A stretch of 64,000 nt of DNA from Winogradskyella sp. (GCF_028289625.1 NZ_JANQOM010000061.1:62001-126000); one strand, 5' to 3'. Positions 26,649 to 36,096 are shown, counted from the first letter of the stretch. The notes: generated by a model not told the origin, from the letters alone. A program made the numbers and translations.

Positions 26649-27948
26649 GTTTTTATTTAAACATATCGATAATTCAGGACTTATTGTTTTCAGGATTGTC
26701 TTTGGACTTCTATGTTTTTTAGAATCAGTTGGCGCCGTGTTTACAGGTTGGGTAAGACGCACACTTATTGAACCAGAATTCACCTTTTCGTTCATTGGGT
26801 TCGAATGGCTACAACCGCTACCAGGAAATTGGATGTATGCTTATTATATAGTTATGGGTATGTTCGGATTGCTCATTATGGTGGGCTACAAATACAGATT
26901 CAGCATGTTTATGTTCGCCACCATGTGGACGGCAACTTACTTAATGCAAAAATCATCCTATAACAATCATTATTACCTTTTATTTATTTTAAGTTATTTA
27001 ATGGTGTTTTTACCAGCACATAGATATGCGTCTTTAGATGTTAGATTCAATCCCTCATTAAAGCGTATATCAATGCCTAGTTGGTGTAAATGGATCTTTG
27101 TCATTCAGTTATTTATCCTTTACACATATGCTTCTATCGCAAAACTGTATCCAGATTGGCTAGACACATCGGTGGTTGCTTTATTAATGAAAGGAAGAGC
27201 CTATTATCCAATTATAGGCGATTTGTTACAAAAAGAATGGATACATTATTTTATTGCTTATGGAGGTATTTTATTTGATGGGCTAATTATTCCATTATTA
27301 TTGTTGAAACGCACACGAAAGTATGCTTTTTTTATATCTATATTTTTTCATTTGTTCAATTCTATAGTTTTTCAAATTGGGATTTTTCCTTATTTATCAT
27401 TAGCCTTCAGTTTGTTCTTTTTCGAACCCAAAACGGTAAGGGATATTTTCCTAAAAAAGAAAGAATTCTATACATTAAACGAGCTTAAGGTTCCTACGTA
27501 TAATAAGTTGTTGATTGGTATTTTTTCAATTTACTTTTTAATTCATATTGCACTTCCGTTACGTATTCATTACTTTGAAGATAATGTGTTATGGACTGAA
27601 GAAGGCCATCGGCTTTCTTGGCGCATGATGCTTCGCGCAAAAAGAGGTACTGTGGCTTACACCGTAATTGATGAAGCTACCAATAACACCATCCCTATTA
27701 AGCTCAATGATTATCTCACCAAAAAACAGCAACGCAGTGCGAGTACTAAACCCGATTTTATTTGGCAATTTGCACAACGCCTAAAAAAAGATTTTGCTAA
27801 ACATGGCAAATCGGTAAAAGTATACGTAAGAGCTTATGTGAGTGTAAATGGGAAACCCTCAAAGCAGCTTATTGACCCCAAAGTTGATTTGGCAAATGAA
27901 GAATGGTACCATTTTAAACACCACGACTGGATATTGCCTTCGAAATAG
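26641..27948 (+). CDS. HTTM domain membrane protein (vitamin K-dependent carboxylase-like)
   Basis: 435 aa with about eight membrane helices in the first 300 residues, beginning with the family motif SGLIVFRIVFGLLCFLES. HYYLLFILSYLMVFLPAHRYASLD and FQLFILYTYASIAKLYPDWL-like stretches are those of HTTM proteins related to gamma-glutamyl carboxylase. The C-terminal 130 residues are soluble and charged (RLSWRMMLRAKRGTV). Bacterial members have no settled reaction. It overlaps ribF by 8 bases, so the two are translated together. Confidence 0.85.
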   Translation: MNKFLFKHIDNSGLIVFRIVFGLLCFLESVGAVFTGWVRRTLIEPEFTFSFIGFEWLQPLPGNWMYAYYIVMGMFGLLIMVGYKYRFSMFMFATMWTATYLMQKSSYNNHYYLLFILSYLMVFLPAHRYASLDVRFNPSLKRISMPSWCKWIFVIQLFILYTYASIAKLYPDWLDTSVVALLMKGRAYYPIIGDLLQKEWIHYFIAYGGILFDGLIIPLLLLKRTRKYAFFISIFFHLFNSIVFQIGIFPYLSLAFSLFFFEPKTVRDIFLKKKEFYTLNELKVPTYNKLLIGIFSIYFLIHIALPLRIHYFEDNVLWTEEGHRLSWRMMLRAKRGTVAYTVIDEATNNTIPIKLNDYLTKKQQRSASTKPDFIWQFAQRLKKDFAKHGKSVKVYVRAYVSVNGKPSKQLIDPKVDLANEEWYHFKHHDWILPSK

Positions 27949-28026
27949 TTTTTATCCGCTCAAATTCTTTTTACATTTGTGGCTTGATTTTCTTATGCCT
28001 ATTGGCGTAAACTCAAAATTGCAGAT

Positions 28027-29298
28027 ATGTTACAAGTTGCTTTTATAAGAGAGAATAAGAACGATGTTATTCAACGTTTATCTAAACGAAATATCGACGC
28101 TACCCAAATGGTTAATGACGCTATTTCTTTGGATGAAGAGCGAAGGCATCTTCAAACTAAACTAGACAGCACAAAGTCAGAATCTAATACCTTGTCAAAA
28201 GAAATAGGCAACTTGTTTAAATCTGGAGAAGTTCAAAAAGCAAATGCGTTAAAATCAGAAACTTCCGCGCTAAAAGAGACCGTAAAAACTTTAGAACAGG
28301 AGCTAAACGAAAAAGCTGATGCGCTTAAAGAACTGCTTTATAAAATTCCGAATGTTCCTCATGCTTCAGTCCCCGAAGGTAATTCTGACGAAGACAATGA
28401 AGAGATTTTTAGAGCAGGTTATATTCCTCAACTGGCTGAAGATGCCCTACCACATTGGGAGTTAGCAAAGAAATACGACATTATTGATTTTGAACTCGGC
28501 AACAAAATTACTGGTGCAGGGTTCCCAGTCTATAAAGGAAAAGGCGCCAAATTGCAACGTGCCTTAATTACCTATTTCCTAGATAAAAATACAGAAGCCG
28601 GTTATACTGAATATCAGCTACCTCATTTGGTTAATGAAGCCTCAGGAATTGGAACTGGTCAGTTACCAGATAAGGAAGGGCAGATGTATCATGTCACTGC
28701 AGATAATCTGTACCTCATACCAACCGCTGAAGTCCCAGGCACAAACCTATTTAGAGATACACTTTTAAATGAGAGTGATTTACCCATTAGTGTTACAGGT
28801 TATACACCTTGTTTTAGAAGAGAAGCAGGAAGCTATGGAGCACACGTTAGAGGTTTAAATCGATTGCATCAATTTGATAAGGTAGAGATTATTAGAGTAG
28901 AACATCCTAATAATTCATATAATGCCTTTGAAGGCATGATTGCTCATGTCAAAGATATTCTTAATGAGCTAAAACTACCTTATCGAATTTTAAAGCTGTG
29001 TGGAGGTGATGTTACTTTTGCTTCAGCTTTAACGTATGATTTTGAAGTATTTTCAACGGCTCAAGACCGTTGGTTAGAAATTTCTTCGGTGTCTAACTTT
29101 GAAACTTTTCAAGCCAATCGTTTAAAATTACGTTTCAAAAATAGTGAAGGTAAAAATGAATTATGCCATACCTTAAATGGCAGTTCATTAGCATTGCCAA
29201 GGGTTTTAGCAGGTATTTTAGAAAACTATCAAACTAAAAATGGTATCAGAATTCCTGAAGTTTTAATCCCTTATACAGGTTTTGATGTGATTTCTTAG
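28027..29298 (+). CDS. serS: Seryl-tRNA synthetase
   Basis: Class II synthetase charging tRNA-Ser. 423 aa: an N-terminal long coiled-coil arm at about 25-100 that holds the tRNA variable arm, then the catalytic core with motif 2 (CFRREAGSYGAHVRGLNRLH) and motif 3 (NGSSLALPRVLAGILENYQ). The TAEVP serine-binding stretch is present. Length and ends are normal. It follows the HTTM gene after 78 bases. Confidence 0.97.
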   Translation: MLQVAFIRENKNDVIQRLSKRNIDATQMVNDAISLDEERRHLQTKLDSTKSESNTLSKEIGNLFKSGEVQKANALKSETSALKETVKTLEQELNEKADALKELLYKIPNVPHASVPEGNSDEDNEEIFRAGYIPQLAEDALPHWELAKKYDIIDFELGNKITGAGFPVYKGKGAKLQRALITYFLDKNTEAGYTEYQLPHLVNEASGIGTGQLPDKEGQMYHVTADNLYLIPTAEVPGTNLFRDTLLNESDLPISVTGYTPCFRREAGSYGAHVRGLNRLHQFDKVEIIRVEHPNNSYNAFEGMIAHVKDILNELKLPYRILKLCGGDVTFASALTYDFEVFSTAQDRWLEISSVSNFETFQANRLKLRFKNSEGKNELCHTLNGSSLALPRVLAGILENYQTKNGIRIPEVLIPYTGFDVIS

Positions 29299-29429
29299 CC
29301 TTTAATTTTTGAGGAATTCTGACTTTTTTGTTAAAAAAATATGTTTTTTATCGATTTTTAGTGTATTTCTTCGGTTTTTTTAATTATTTTTGAGAAGTTA
29401 GTAGTCCCAATTTAGAACAAAACCTAATT

Positions 29430-29498
29430 ATGAAAAACATTAAACGTATTGCACTTCTTGTTGCATTAGTTGTTATGGTAAGTAAAGTGTTTTTTTAA
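29430..29498 (+). CDS. Candidate 22-residue hydrophobic peptide with its own transcription unit
   Basis: ATG 29430 to TAA 29496-29498: a basic start (MKNIKR) followed by a hydrophobic stretch (IALLVALVVMV) and a short end. It looks like a lone membrane segment or signal peptide. A -7-like TATTTTTG sits at 29385-29392, about 38 bases upstream, and a strong terminator at 29601-29633 closes the unit. The 100 bases between stop and terminator hold nothing else I recognise. It could be a real small peptide, a truncated exported protein, or the start of a small RNA. Confidence 0.4.
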   Translation: MKNIKRIALLVALVVMVSKVFF

Positions 29499-29600
29499 CT
29501 ATAATTAGAAAAATAGTAAAATAGTAAAACGCCAAGACAAAGTAATTGAATCATGTTTAGAACAAATAATGGTTAATAGCACATTTATTTTGCTGGTTAA

Positions 29601-29633
29601 AATGCCTAAACACTCAGTTTAGGCATTTTTTTA
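29601..29633 (+). terminator. Terminator of the small unit between serS and the TPR gene
   Basis: AATGCCTAAAC, four-base loop region, GTTTAGGCATTTTTTTA: a 10-bp perfect stem with a T-run. Confidence 0.8.
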
Positions 29634-29690
29634 TAAAAACATTTACAATAACTAGATATCGCATTTGTTATATTTACAAAAAATGCTCAA

Positions 29691-31478
29691 TTGAAAACAT
29701 TACCTATCATAATAGTTCTTTTATTAGGTACTCTTTTTGGCTTTACCCAAAACAGTGAGGTTCTAGCAGATAGTTATTATAAAAAGGGCGAGTTCAAAAA
29801 AGCCTTAGTTATCTATGAAAACCTTAATAGGGAAAAACCATATAGCTACAAATACCTTTACAAACTTATAGATACCCACCAACAATTAGAGCAATTTAAC
29901 CAAGCAGAAAATATACTTGTACAGCGCTTAGACAAACGTAAAAACCCAAGCCTAATAGTAGAGTTAGGTTATAATTATCAACTTAAGGATAGTTTAGATA
30001 GAGCAGACCTTTTGTATAAAGAAGCCATATCGTACATCGACGAAAATCCAAACTACATATACAGCGTCGCCAAAAAATTTGAGGATCATTCCCTTTTAAA
30101 CCAAGCTATTGAAGTCTACAATAAGGGTAAAATCTTAACACCAGACAAAAACTATAGTATTCAATTAGCTCGAATTTATGGTGACCAAGGGAACATAGAA
30201 AAAATGTTTGAGAACTATATTGATTATGTGGCTTACAGACCTAACTACCTCAACAATATCAAACGTGCAGTGAGCGACTTCATATCAGAAAATAAGGATA
30301 ATGAGAATAACATCTATTTGAGGCGTCTACTTCTGAAGAAAATTCAACAAGAACCTAGCCCTTATTGGTATGAGTTATTGAGTTGGTTATATGTACAAGA
30401 AAAGGCTTATAATAAATCCTTTGTTCAGGAAAAGGCACTTTACAAACGTAATCCCGAAAGTTTGGATCGCATCATTGAATTAGCTATTACAGCACTCAAT
30501 GATAATGACGATGAAACCTCAAAGACTATTTTTAATTATATTCTAGAAACCACACAAGATGCCAGCACGGCACTGACCGCACATCAATACATCTTAGAAA
30601 TTGATTCTGAAAATGCAACATCAGAAAAAGAGCTCAACCGTATTGATGACCAGTATAATGCCTTATTTGATGCATTTGGAAAGTCAGAATTGACATTAGC
30701 ATTACAACTGGCTTACGGTGAATTTTTAGCATTCTACCAACAAGATACAGAAAGTGCTACAGCCTTCTTAAGACAAAGCATGAAGCTTAATATATCAGAA
30801 TTTCAGGAAGCGAAAGTTAAGTTACTTTTAGCTGATATTCTGGTACTTCAAGAGCGCTTTAACGAAGCATTAATCTTCTATTCGCAAATTCAATTAAGTT
30901 TAAAGAATAGTACCATTTCTCAAGAAGCACGATTCAAAGTAGCCAAGACCAGTTATTACAAAGGAGATTTTGATTGGGCGGAATCGCAATTAAAGATTTT
31001 AAAATCTTCTACATCACAGCTTATTGCCAATGACGCGTTAGATTTAAAACTATTGATTTCGGATAATAAATACGAAGACAGTACACAAACCGCCCTAAAG
31101 CATTATGCCAAAGCTGATTTGTATGCATTTCAAAACAAAACGGACGAAGCCATCACTTTGTTAGATAAAATTTTGGAAGAACATAAAGGTGAAAGTATTA
31201 CAGACCAAACCTTATTTCAACAAGCCAAGCTATTTGAAAAGAAAAAACAGTACAATAAGGCTGAAGCCAACTACCTTAAAATAATTACGGATTGGAAGGA
31301 AGATATTTTGGCTGATGATGCTCATTACCGTCTAGCGGAACTTTACAATACACACTTGGCAAAACCAGAAGGAGCCAAGCAACTCTACGAGAAAATCATC
31401 TTTGATTTTGAAGATAGTATCTACTTTATCGACGCTCGTAAAAAGTTTAGAATGCTGAGAGGTGATAGCATAAACTAG
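29691..31478 (+). CDS. Exported TPR-repeat protein
   Basis: 595 aa with a signal peptide (TLPIIIVLLLGTLFGFTQ). TPR helices cover almost the whole chain, for example ADSYYKKGEFKKALVIYENL near the start, FNEALIFYSQIQLSL near 400, and repeated YNKAEANYLKIITDW and DDAHYRLAELYNT units at 520-580. Similar proteins with many TPRs are common in the flavobacterial periplasm, where they act as scaffolds. The ligand is unknown. The start is TTG 29691, chosen because it begins the signal peptide. An ATG 8 bases earlier is out of frame and stops at once. Confidence 0.85.
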   Translation: MKTLPIIIVLLLGTLFGFTQNSEVLADSYYKKGEFKKALVIYENLNREKPYSYKYLYKLIDTHQQLEQFNQAENILVQRLDKRKNPSLIVELGYNYQLKDSLDRADLLYKEAISYIDENPNYIYSVAKKFEDHSLLNQAIEVYNKGKILTPDKNYSIQLARIYGDQGNIEKMFENYIDYVAYRPNYLNNIKRAVSDFISENKDNENNIYLRRLLLKKIQQEPSPYWYELLSWLYVQEKAYNKSFVQEKALYKRNPESLDRIIELAITALNDNDDETSKTIFNYILETTQDASTALTAHQYILEIDSENATSEKELNRIDDQYNALFDAFGKSELTLALQLAYGEFLAFYQQDTESATAFLRQSMKLNISEFQEAKVKLLLADILVLQERFNEALIFYSQIQLSLKNSTISQEARFKVAKTSYYKGDFDWAESQLKILKSSTSQLIANDALDLKLLISDNKYEDSTQTALKHYAKADLYAFQNKTDEAITLLDKILEEHKGESITDQTLFQQAKLFEKKKQYNKAEANYLKIITDWKEDILADDAHYRLAELYNTHLAKPEGAKQLYEKIIFDFEDSIYFIDARKKFRMLRGDSIN

Positions 31479-31494
31479 CTTATAGGTCTGGTGA

Positions 31495-31546
31495 CTGAGG
31501 CTCTCGAAGTCACCATTACAAATAAAAGCGGCTTCGAGAGCCTCAG
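31495..31546. repeat. Palindromic repeat, CTGAGGCTCTCGAAG type
   Basis: CTGAGGCTCTCGAAG (31495-31509) and its exact complement CTTCGAGAGCCTCAG (31532-31546) enclose 22 bases. The same 15-bp arms occur inside mfd (56876-56932). It lies just after the TPR gene stop and overlaps the false N-terminal extension of the next gene. Confidence 0.85.
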
Positions 31547-31568
31547 CCGCCAAGAATTAATACTAAAG

Positions 31569-31898
31569 TTGAATCCAATAATATACAACGTCACAGTCAA
31601 TATCGACGATTCCGTCCACGACGAATGGCTCACTTGGATAAAGGAACATATTCCACAAGTCTTGGCCACAGGTAGATTTATTGATGCCAAACTCACCAAA
31701 GTGCTCGTTGAAGAAGAAATGGGAGGCACTACCTATTCCATACAATACAAAGCCCATTCTAGAGAAGCTTTAAATGCATATTACACGAAAGATGCTGAGC
31801 GACTCAGAAGTGATGGTATCAAACGTTTTGCCGATAAGATGCTGGCTTTTAGAACGGAATTAGAGGTTATTGATGAGTATTCGGTTAATTTCAATTAA
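31569..31898 (+). CDS. DUF4286 family protein
   Basis: Small cytoplasmic protein of the DUF4286 family, function unknown. The family core is complete: IIYNVTVNIDDSVHDEWLTW at the start, HIPQVLATGRFIDAKLTKVL, EEMGGTTYSIQY, and FADKMLAFRTELEVI at the end. I start it at TTG 31569, giving 109 aa that begin at the family's usual N-terminus. A GTG at 31491 is also in frame but would add 26 residues read from the palindromic repeat at 31495-31546. Confidence 0.8.
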   Translation: MNPIIYNVTVNIDDSVHDEWLTWIKEHIPQVLATGRFIDAKLTKVLVEEEMGGTTYSIQYKAHSREALNAYYTKDAERLRSDGIKRFADKMLAFRTELEVIDEYSVNFN

Positions 31899-31904
31899 GT
31901 TTGC

Positions 31905-31961
31905 TTGTCATTCCGACAGAACTGTTACACTGAGCGACAGTCGAAAGATTCGAAATGACAA
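31905..31961. repeat. Palindromic repeat after the DUF4286 gene
   Basis: TTGTCATTCCG pairs with CGAAATGACAA (one mismatch), and the interior holds CTGAGCGACAGTCGAAAG, related to the CTGAGCG.AGTCGAAG repeats near mfd. It starts 7 bases after the stop codon and may also serve as a terminator. Confidence 0.65.
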
Positions 31962-32000
31962 ATCGTTACTATATCATTAAACTATAAATTTTTCCATTTC

Positions 32001-32789
32001 GTGCCAAACCAACATCAAGTCAAAGCCAAAAAGCACTTAGGTCAGCATTTTCTTAAGGATGAGAATATTGCCAAAAAAATAGCAGACACCTTGTCATTAA
32101 AAGGTTATGACGATGTTTTGGAAATCGGCCCAGGTATGGGAGTATTGACCAAGTATCTGCTCAAAAAAGACATCACTACTCATGTTATAGAAATCGATAC
32201 GGAATCTGTAGATTATCTAAAAAACAACTACCTCAACCTTGCCGATAGAATCTATGAAAAAGACTTCTTAAGGTACGATTTGACCGAAATTTTCAATGAC
32301 AAACCTTTTGCTATTATTGGTAATTTCCCCTACAATATATCGTCTCAAATCATTTTTAAAACACTTGAGATGCGTCAGCAAATCCCTGAGTTTTCAGGTA
32401 TGTTTCAAAAAGAAGTGGCCCAACGTATTTGTTCTAAAGAAGGCTCTAAGGTTTATGGCATTCTTTCGGTATTAACACAAGCTTTTTATGACGCTGAATA
32501 CCTATTCAGTGTATCACCAACCGTATTTAATCCACCACCAAAAGTAGAATCTGGCGTTCTACTACTCAAAAGAAAAGTCAACTTTATGTTGCCTTGCGAT
32601 GAAGACCTATTCTTTAAAGTGGTTAAGACCGGCTTTCAGCAGCGCAGAAAAACATTACGAAATAGTTTAAAAGCATTTAATCTTTCCGATAATTTAAAAG
32701 CAAATACTATCTTTGGGCAGCGACCAGAGCAATTAAGTGTTGCGCAGTTTATTGAACTGACGTCGTTAATAGAGAAAGACCAAAATTAA
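32001..32789 (+). CDS. rsmA: 16S rRNA dimethyladenosine transferase RsmA (KsgA)
   Basis: Dimethylates two adjacent adenines in the 3' helix of 16S rRNA during 30S maturation. 262 aa: [19 protein letters not shown] at the start, SAM-binding [14 protein letters not shown], acidic EID, and the catalytic NFPYN ([12 protein letters not shown]). The C-terminal helical domain has [11 protein letters not shown]. The start codon is GTG 32001, which gives the usual N-terminus. mgtE follows after a repeat. Confidence 0.96.
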   Translation: MPNQHQVKAKKHLGQHFLKDENIAKKIADTLSLKGYDDVLEIGPGMGVLTKYLLKKDITTHVIEIDTESVDYLKNNYLNLADRIYEKDFLRYDLTEIFNDKPFAIIGNFPYNISSQIIFKTLEMRQQIPEFSGMFQKEVAQRICSKEGSKVYGILSVLTQAFYDAEYLFSVSPTVFNPPPKVESGVLLLKRKVNFMLPCDEDLFFKVVKTGFQQRRKTLRNSLKAFNLSDNLKANTIFGQRPEQLSVAQFIELTSLIEKDQN

Positions 32790-32798
32790 AGACTTGGT

Positions 32799-32878
32799 CA
32801 TTGCAAGGACAAGGAACGTGGCAATCTCAACTAATCAATACTTTTAATTGAGTAGATTGCTTCACTAAGTTAGCAATA
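32799..32878. repeat. Imperfect palindromic repeat between rsmA and mgtE
   Basis: ATTGC.AGGA..GGCAATCTC on the left and GAGTAGATTGCTTC...AGCAAT on the right form a broken stem about 80 bases long. It differs from the CTGAG type and resembles a second interspersed family common in flavobacterial intergenic DNA. Confidence 0.5.
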
Positions 32879-32893
32879 ACAAAATTAAATCAC

Positions 32894-34267
32894 GTGGAAG
32901 AGCTTCAAGATAACATACAATTTCAGCTAACCGATGAACTTATTGAAAAGGTGGAAATCCTTGTCGAAGATCAAAACGACAAGGAACTCAAAAACCTTCT
33001 CAATGAGTTTCACTATGCTGATATTGCCGAAATTCTTGATGAACTCGATTTAGACGACGCCATTTATGTCATTAAACTCTTAGATTCTGAAACAACATCA
33101 GATGTACTTACGGAGCTCGATGAAGATAATCGCGAAAAAATACTCAAAAATCTATCTGCCAAAGAGATAGCAGAGGAATTAGAAGAGTTAGATACCGATG
33201 ATGCGGCAGATATCATTGCTGAACTTCCTGAGGAGCGCCAAGAAGCTGTGATGTCTCAAATTGAAGACGAAGAGCATAAAGCCGAAATCCAAGAGCTCCT
33301 CACTTATGATGACAATACTGCAGGTAGTTTGATGGCAAAAGAGCTTGTTAAAGTTTATGAAACCTGGACAGTTGCCGGCTGCTTAAGACGCATCAGAGGA
33401 CAAGCCAAAGAAGTGACAAGAGTACATTCTATATATGTTGTTGATAAAGAAGAGAAGCTGATTGGTCGTTTATCACTAAAGGATCTAATTGTTGCTAAAA
33501 GCGATCAGAAAATTGCGGAAATTGCTAAGGACAATGTAGATTTTGTTCATGTCAATGATGATGATGAAGATGTAGCTAAAGTTATGGCCAAATACGATTT
33601 AGAAGCCATTCCGGTAGTAGATGATAACCAAACCTTATTGGGTAGAATTACCATTGATGATATCGTCGATGTCTTAAAAGAAGAAGCCGATAAAGATTAT
33701 CAATTAGCTGCAGGTATTACTCAAGATGTCGATTCTGATGATAGCATTATTGAGCTTACCAGAGCGCGATTGCCATGGCTCTTTTTAGGGTTAATAGGTG
33801 GTGTCGGTGCATTTATTATTATGTATTATTTTGAAGGCTTCCTCCCTAAACAAGCTGTGATTTTGTTCTTATTCACACCATTAATTGCAGCAATGGCTGG
33901 TAATGTTGGTGTACAGTCTAGTGCTATCATTGTGCAAGGTCTAGCCAATGATGATGTTAAGGGCAGTATCAATAACCGTCTCATCAAAGAGATGTTACTT
34001 GCGGCATTAAATGGAGTCATTCTATCTTTGTTTCTCTTTCTGTTTGTTTGGATCTGGACTCAAAATTTTGAATTAGCATTAGCCATTTCCATTTCTCTCA
34101 TAGCTGTAATCATCGTTGCAGGTTTGATAGGCACTTTTGTGCCTTTGTTTCTAGACAAACGTGGTATAGACCCTGCCATAGCTACTGGTCCCTTTATTAC
34201 CACCAGTAATGACATTTTTGGTATTGTTATTTATTTATTAATTGCCAAACTCATTCTAGGTATTTAA
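32894..34267 (+). CDS. mgtE: Magnesium transporter MgtE
   Basis: Mg2+ channel of the inner membrane. 457 aa: an acidic N domain of helical repeats at 10-130 (HYADIAEILDELDLDDAIYV, LEELDTDDAADIIAELPEE), two CBS domains at 135-260 that sense cytoplasmic Mg2+, the linking helix, then five membrane helices at 290-457 with PLIAAMAGNVGVQSSAIIVQ in the pore region. The start is GTG 32894. Whether the upstream palindrome affects its expression cannot be told. Confidence 0.95.
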   Translation: MEELQDNIQFQLTDELIEKVEILVEDQNDKELKNLLNEFHYADIAEILDELDLDDAIYVIKLLDSETTSDVLTELDEDNREKILKNLSAKEIAEELEELDTDDAADIIAELPEERQEAVMSQIEDEEHKAEIQELLTYDDNTAGSLMAKELVKVYETWTVAGCLRRIRGQAKEVTRVHSIYVVDKEEKLIGRLSLKDLIVAKSDQKIAEIAKDNVDFVHVNDDDEDVAKVMAKYDLEAIPVVDDNQTLLGRITIDDIVDVLKEEADKDYQLAAGITQDVDSDDSIIELTRARLPWLFLGLIGGVGAFIIMYYFEGFLPKQAVILFLFTPLIAAMAGNVGVQSSAIIVQGLANDDVKGSINNRLIKEMLLAALNGVILSLFLFLFVWIWTQNFELALAISISLIAVIIVAGLIGTFVPLFLDKRGIDPAIATGPFITTSNDIFGIVIYLLIAKLILGI

Positions 34268-34293
34268 TACAAATCCTTTTGTAACTTTATTGC

Positions 34294-34659
34294 ATGAAGG
34301 CAATAAACATTAAAGACAAGCATACTTTGTTTTCAAAACAATGGCATCCACATCGTATAGCGACAGTTGATGATATGCAAGTGATACTTGCAAAAATTAA
34401 AGGTGAATTTGTATGGCATAGCCATCAGCATGAAGATGAATTGTTTCAGGTGATTAAGGGTACACTTTACATGCAATTTAGAGATCGGACAGAAGTCGTT
34501 AAGGAAGGAGAAATGATTGTAGTGCCCAAAGGCGTTGAACATAATCCTTGCACAAAGAATGACGAAGAAGTACACCTTTTACTATTCGAAAAATTGAATA
34601 CGGCTCACACTGGCGATGTTGAGCATCAGAGAACACAAACTGAATATCCTTGGATTTAA
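34294..34659 (+). CDS. Cupin domain protein
   Basis: 121 aa, a single cupin barrel. The metal-site motif is visible: WHSHQHEDELFQVIKG in the first half and VPKGVEHNPCTKNDEEVHLLLFE in the second. Small cupins like this are often isomerases, dioxygenases or sugar-binding sensors, and no substrate can be assigned. It follows mgtE after 26 bases and may be co-transcribed with it. Confidence 0.88.
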   Translation: MKAINIKDKHTLFSKQWHPHRIATVDDMQVILAKIKGEFVWHSHQHEDELFQVIKGTLYMQFRDRTEVVKEGEMIVVPKGVEHNPCTKNDEEVHLLLFEKLNTAHTGDVEHQRTQTEYPWI

Positions 34660-34665
34660 TTCTCT

Positions 34666-34687
34666 CATTCCTGCCTTCGCAGGAATG
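34666..34687. repeat. Short perfect hairpin CATTCCTGC-CTTC-GCAGGAATG
   Basis: A 9-bp perfect stem with a four-base loop, 6 bases after the cupin gene stop and 11 bases before the next ATG. It resembles dispersed hairpins of flavobacterial genomes and may attenuate transcription between the two genes. Confidence 0.7.
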
Positions 34688-34698
34688 ACAGTACGCAT

Positions 34699-35676
34699 AT
34701 GAAAATTTTACATTTAGACTCTAACCATCCACTACTTTTAAATCAGCTTAACGATTTAGGATTTACCAATCATGAAGATTATACATCTTCAAAAATAGAA
34801 ATCGAAGCCAAAATTGCAGATTATGAAGGTATTATTATTCGCAGTCGTTTTACAGTAGATAAGCAATTTCTAGATGCCGCAATCAACCTAAAATTCATAG
34901 GTCGTGTTGGCGCTGGATTAGAAAACATTGATTGTCATTATGCCGAGGAAAAGGGAATTGAGCTCATATCGGCTCCAGAAGGGAATAGAAATGCCGTTGG
35001 CGAACATGCATTAGGTATGTTATTATCGCTTTTTAATAAACTCAACAAAGCGGATAAAGAGGTCAGACAGGGTAAATGGCTACGTGAAGCGAATAGAGGT
35101 ATAGAGCTTGATGGAAAAACCGTTGGGCTTATCGGTTATGGCAATATGGGTAAAGCTTTTGCTAAAAAACTAAGGGGCTTCGATATTGAAGTACTTTGCT
35201 ATGACATAAAAGCTGGTGTTGGTGATGAAAATTGCAGACAAGTTACTTTAGAAGAACTGCAAGAGAAGGCCGATGTATTAAGTTTACACACTCCTCAAAC
35301 TCCTCTTACCACGAATATGATAAACTCTAATTTTATTAATGCATTCAAAAAACCGTTTTGGCTTATTAATACAGCACGTGGCAAAAGTGTAATTACTGAA
35401 GATTTAGTTGATGCACTAGAATCTGGAAAAATCCTAGGCTCCGGATTAGATGTTTTGGAATACGAGAAGTCCTCATTTGAAAATCTATTTAAAATGGATG
35501 AACCTAAATTTAGATGGATGCGCAAAGGGAAAAAGACCAATTTACCAGATGCGTTTCAATACCTTATCAATGCTGATAATGTATTACTAACACCACATGT
35601 CGCTGGTTGGACAGTTGAAAGCCATATTAAATTAGCGCAAACCATAGTAGATAAAATCAAAGCAAAATTTTGCTAA
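34699..35676 (+). CDS. NAD-dependent D-2-hydroxyacid dehydrogenase (phosphoglycerate dehydrogenase-like)
   Basis: 325 aa. Family features: VGRVGAGLENID with the substrate loop, the Rossmann motif GLIGYGNMGKAFAKKL, the catalytic arginine in INTARGKSVI, the glutamate in LDVLEYEKS, and the catalytic His in LTPHVAGWT near the end. The overall sequence resembles D-3-phosphoglycerate dehydrogenase (first step of serine synthesis), but it is short and has no ACT domain, so other 2-hydroxyacids are possible. The next gene starts 9 bases later. Confidence 0.9.
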   Translation: MKILHLDSNHPLLLNQLNDLGFTNHEDYTSSKIEIEAKIADYEGIIIRSRFTVDKQFLDAAINLKFIGRVGAGLENIDCHYAEEKGIELISAPEGNRNAVGEHALGMLLSLFNKLNKADKEVRQGKWLREANRGIELDGKTVGLIGYGNMGKAFAKKLRGFDIEVLCYDIKAGVGDENCRQVTLEELQEKADVLSLHTPQTPLTTNMINSNFINAFKKPFWLINTARGKSVITEDLVDALESGKILGSGLDVLEYEKSSFENLFKMDEPKFRWMRKGKKTNLPDAFQYLINADNVLLTPHVAGWTVESHIKLAQTIVDKIKAKFC

Positions 35677-35685
35677 TTTTAGAGC

Positions 35686-36096
35686 ATGAAGAAAACCATT
35701 CTTGTTTTTGGATTGCTTATACTAGCACTACTTTTACTTTTTCACTTTAGCAAATATGCAGTAATATCAGGAGACTTAAAAGTAGAGTTTGTTGTGGCTA
35801 TAATAGCCATTGTTTTTTTCTTTATTGGTATATACATAAACAAAAAGAGTTTACACCAATCCGTTAAACCTTTAGGAGAAATCGACCATCAAAAAATAAA
35901 AGAACTCGATATAAGTAATCGAGAATACGAAGTTTTGCAAAAAATAGCTGAAGGTTTATCTAATAAAGAAATTGCAGATAGTCTTTTTTTATCTGAAAGT
36001 ACAATCAAAACCCATGTCTCAAATCTTTTGGTCAAACTAGATGCAAAACGAAGAACACAAGCTGTCAAAAAGGCAAAATCCTTCCAAATACTATAA
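35686..36096 (+). CDS. Membrane-anchored LuxR-type helix-turn-helix regulator
   Basis: 136 aa. Two hydrophobic helices (ILVFGLLILALLLLFHFSKY and FVVAIIAIVFFFIGIYI) fill residues 1-52. A GerE/LuxR DNA-binding domain fills 70-136 (SNREYEVLQKIAEGLSNKEIADSLFLSESTIKTHVSNLLVKL). There is no receiver or ligand domain, so the membrane part may itself be the sensor. It starts 9 bases after the dehydrogenase gene and heads a run of small genes to 38070, the first of which is the DUF4199 protein usually seen next to it. Confidence 0.87.
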   Translation: MKKTILVFGLLILALLLLFHFSKYAVISGDLKVEFVVAIIAIVFFFIGIYINKKSLHQSVKPLGEIDHQKIKELDISNREYEVLQKIAEGLSNKEIADSLFLSESTIKTHVSNLLVKLDAKRRTQAVKKAKSFQIL

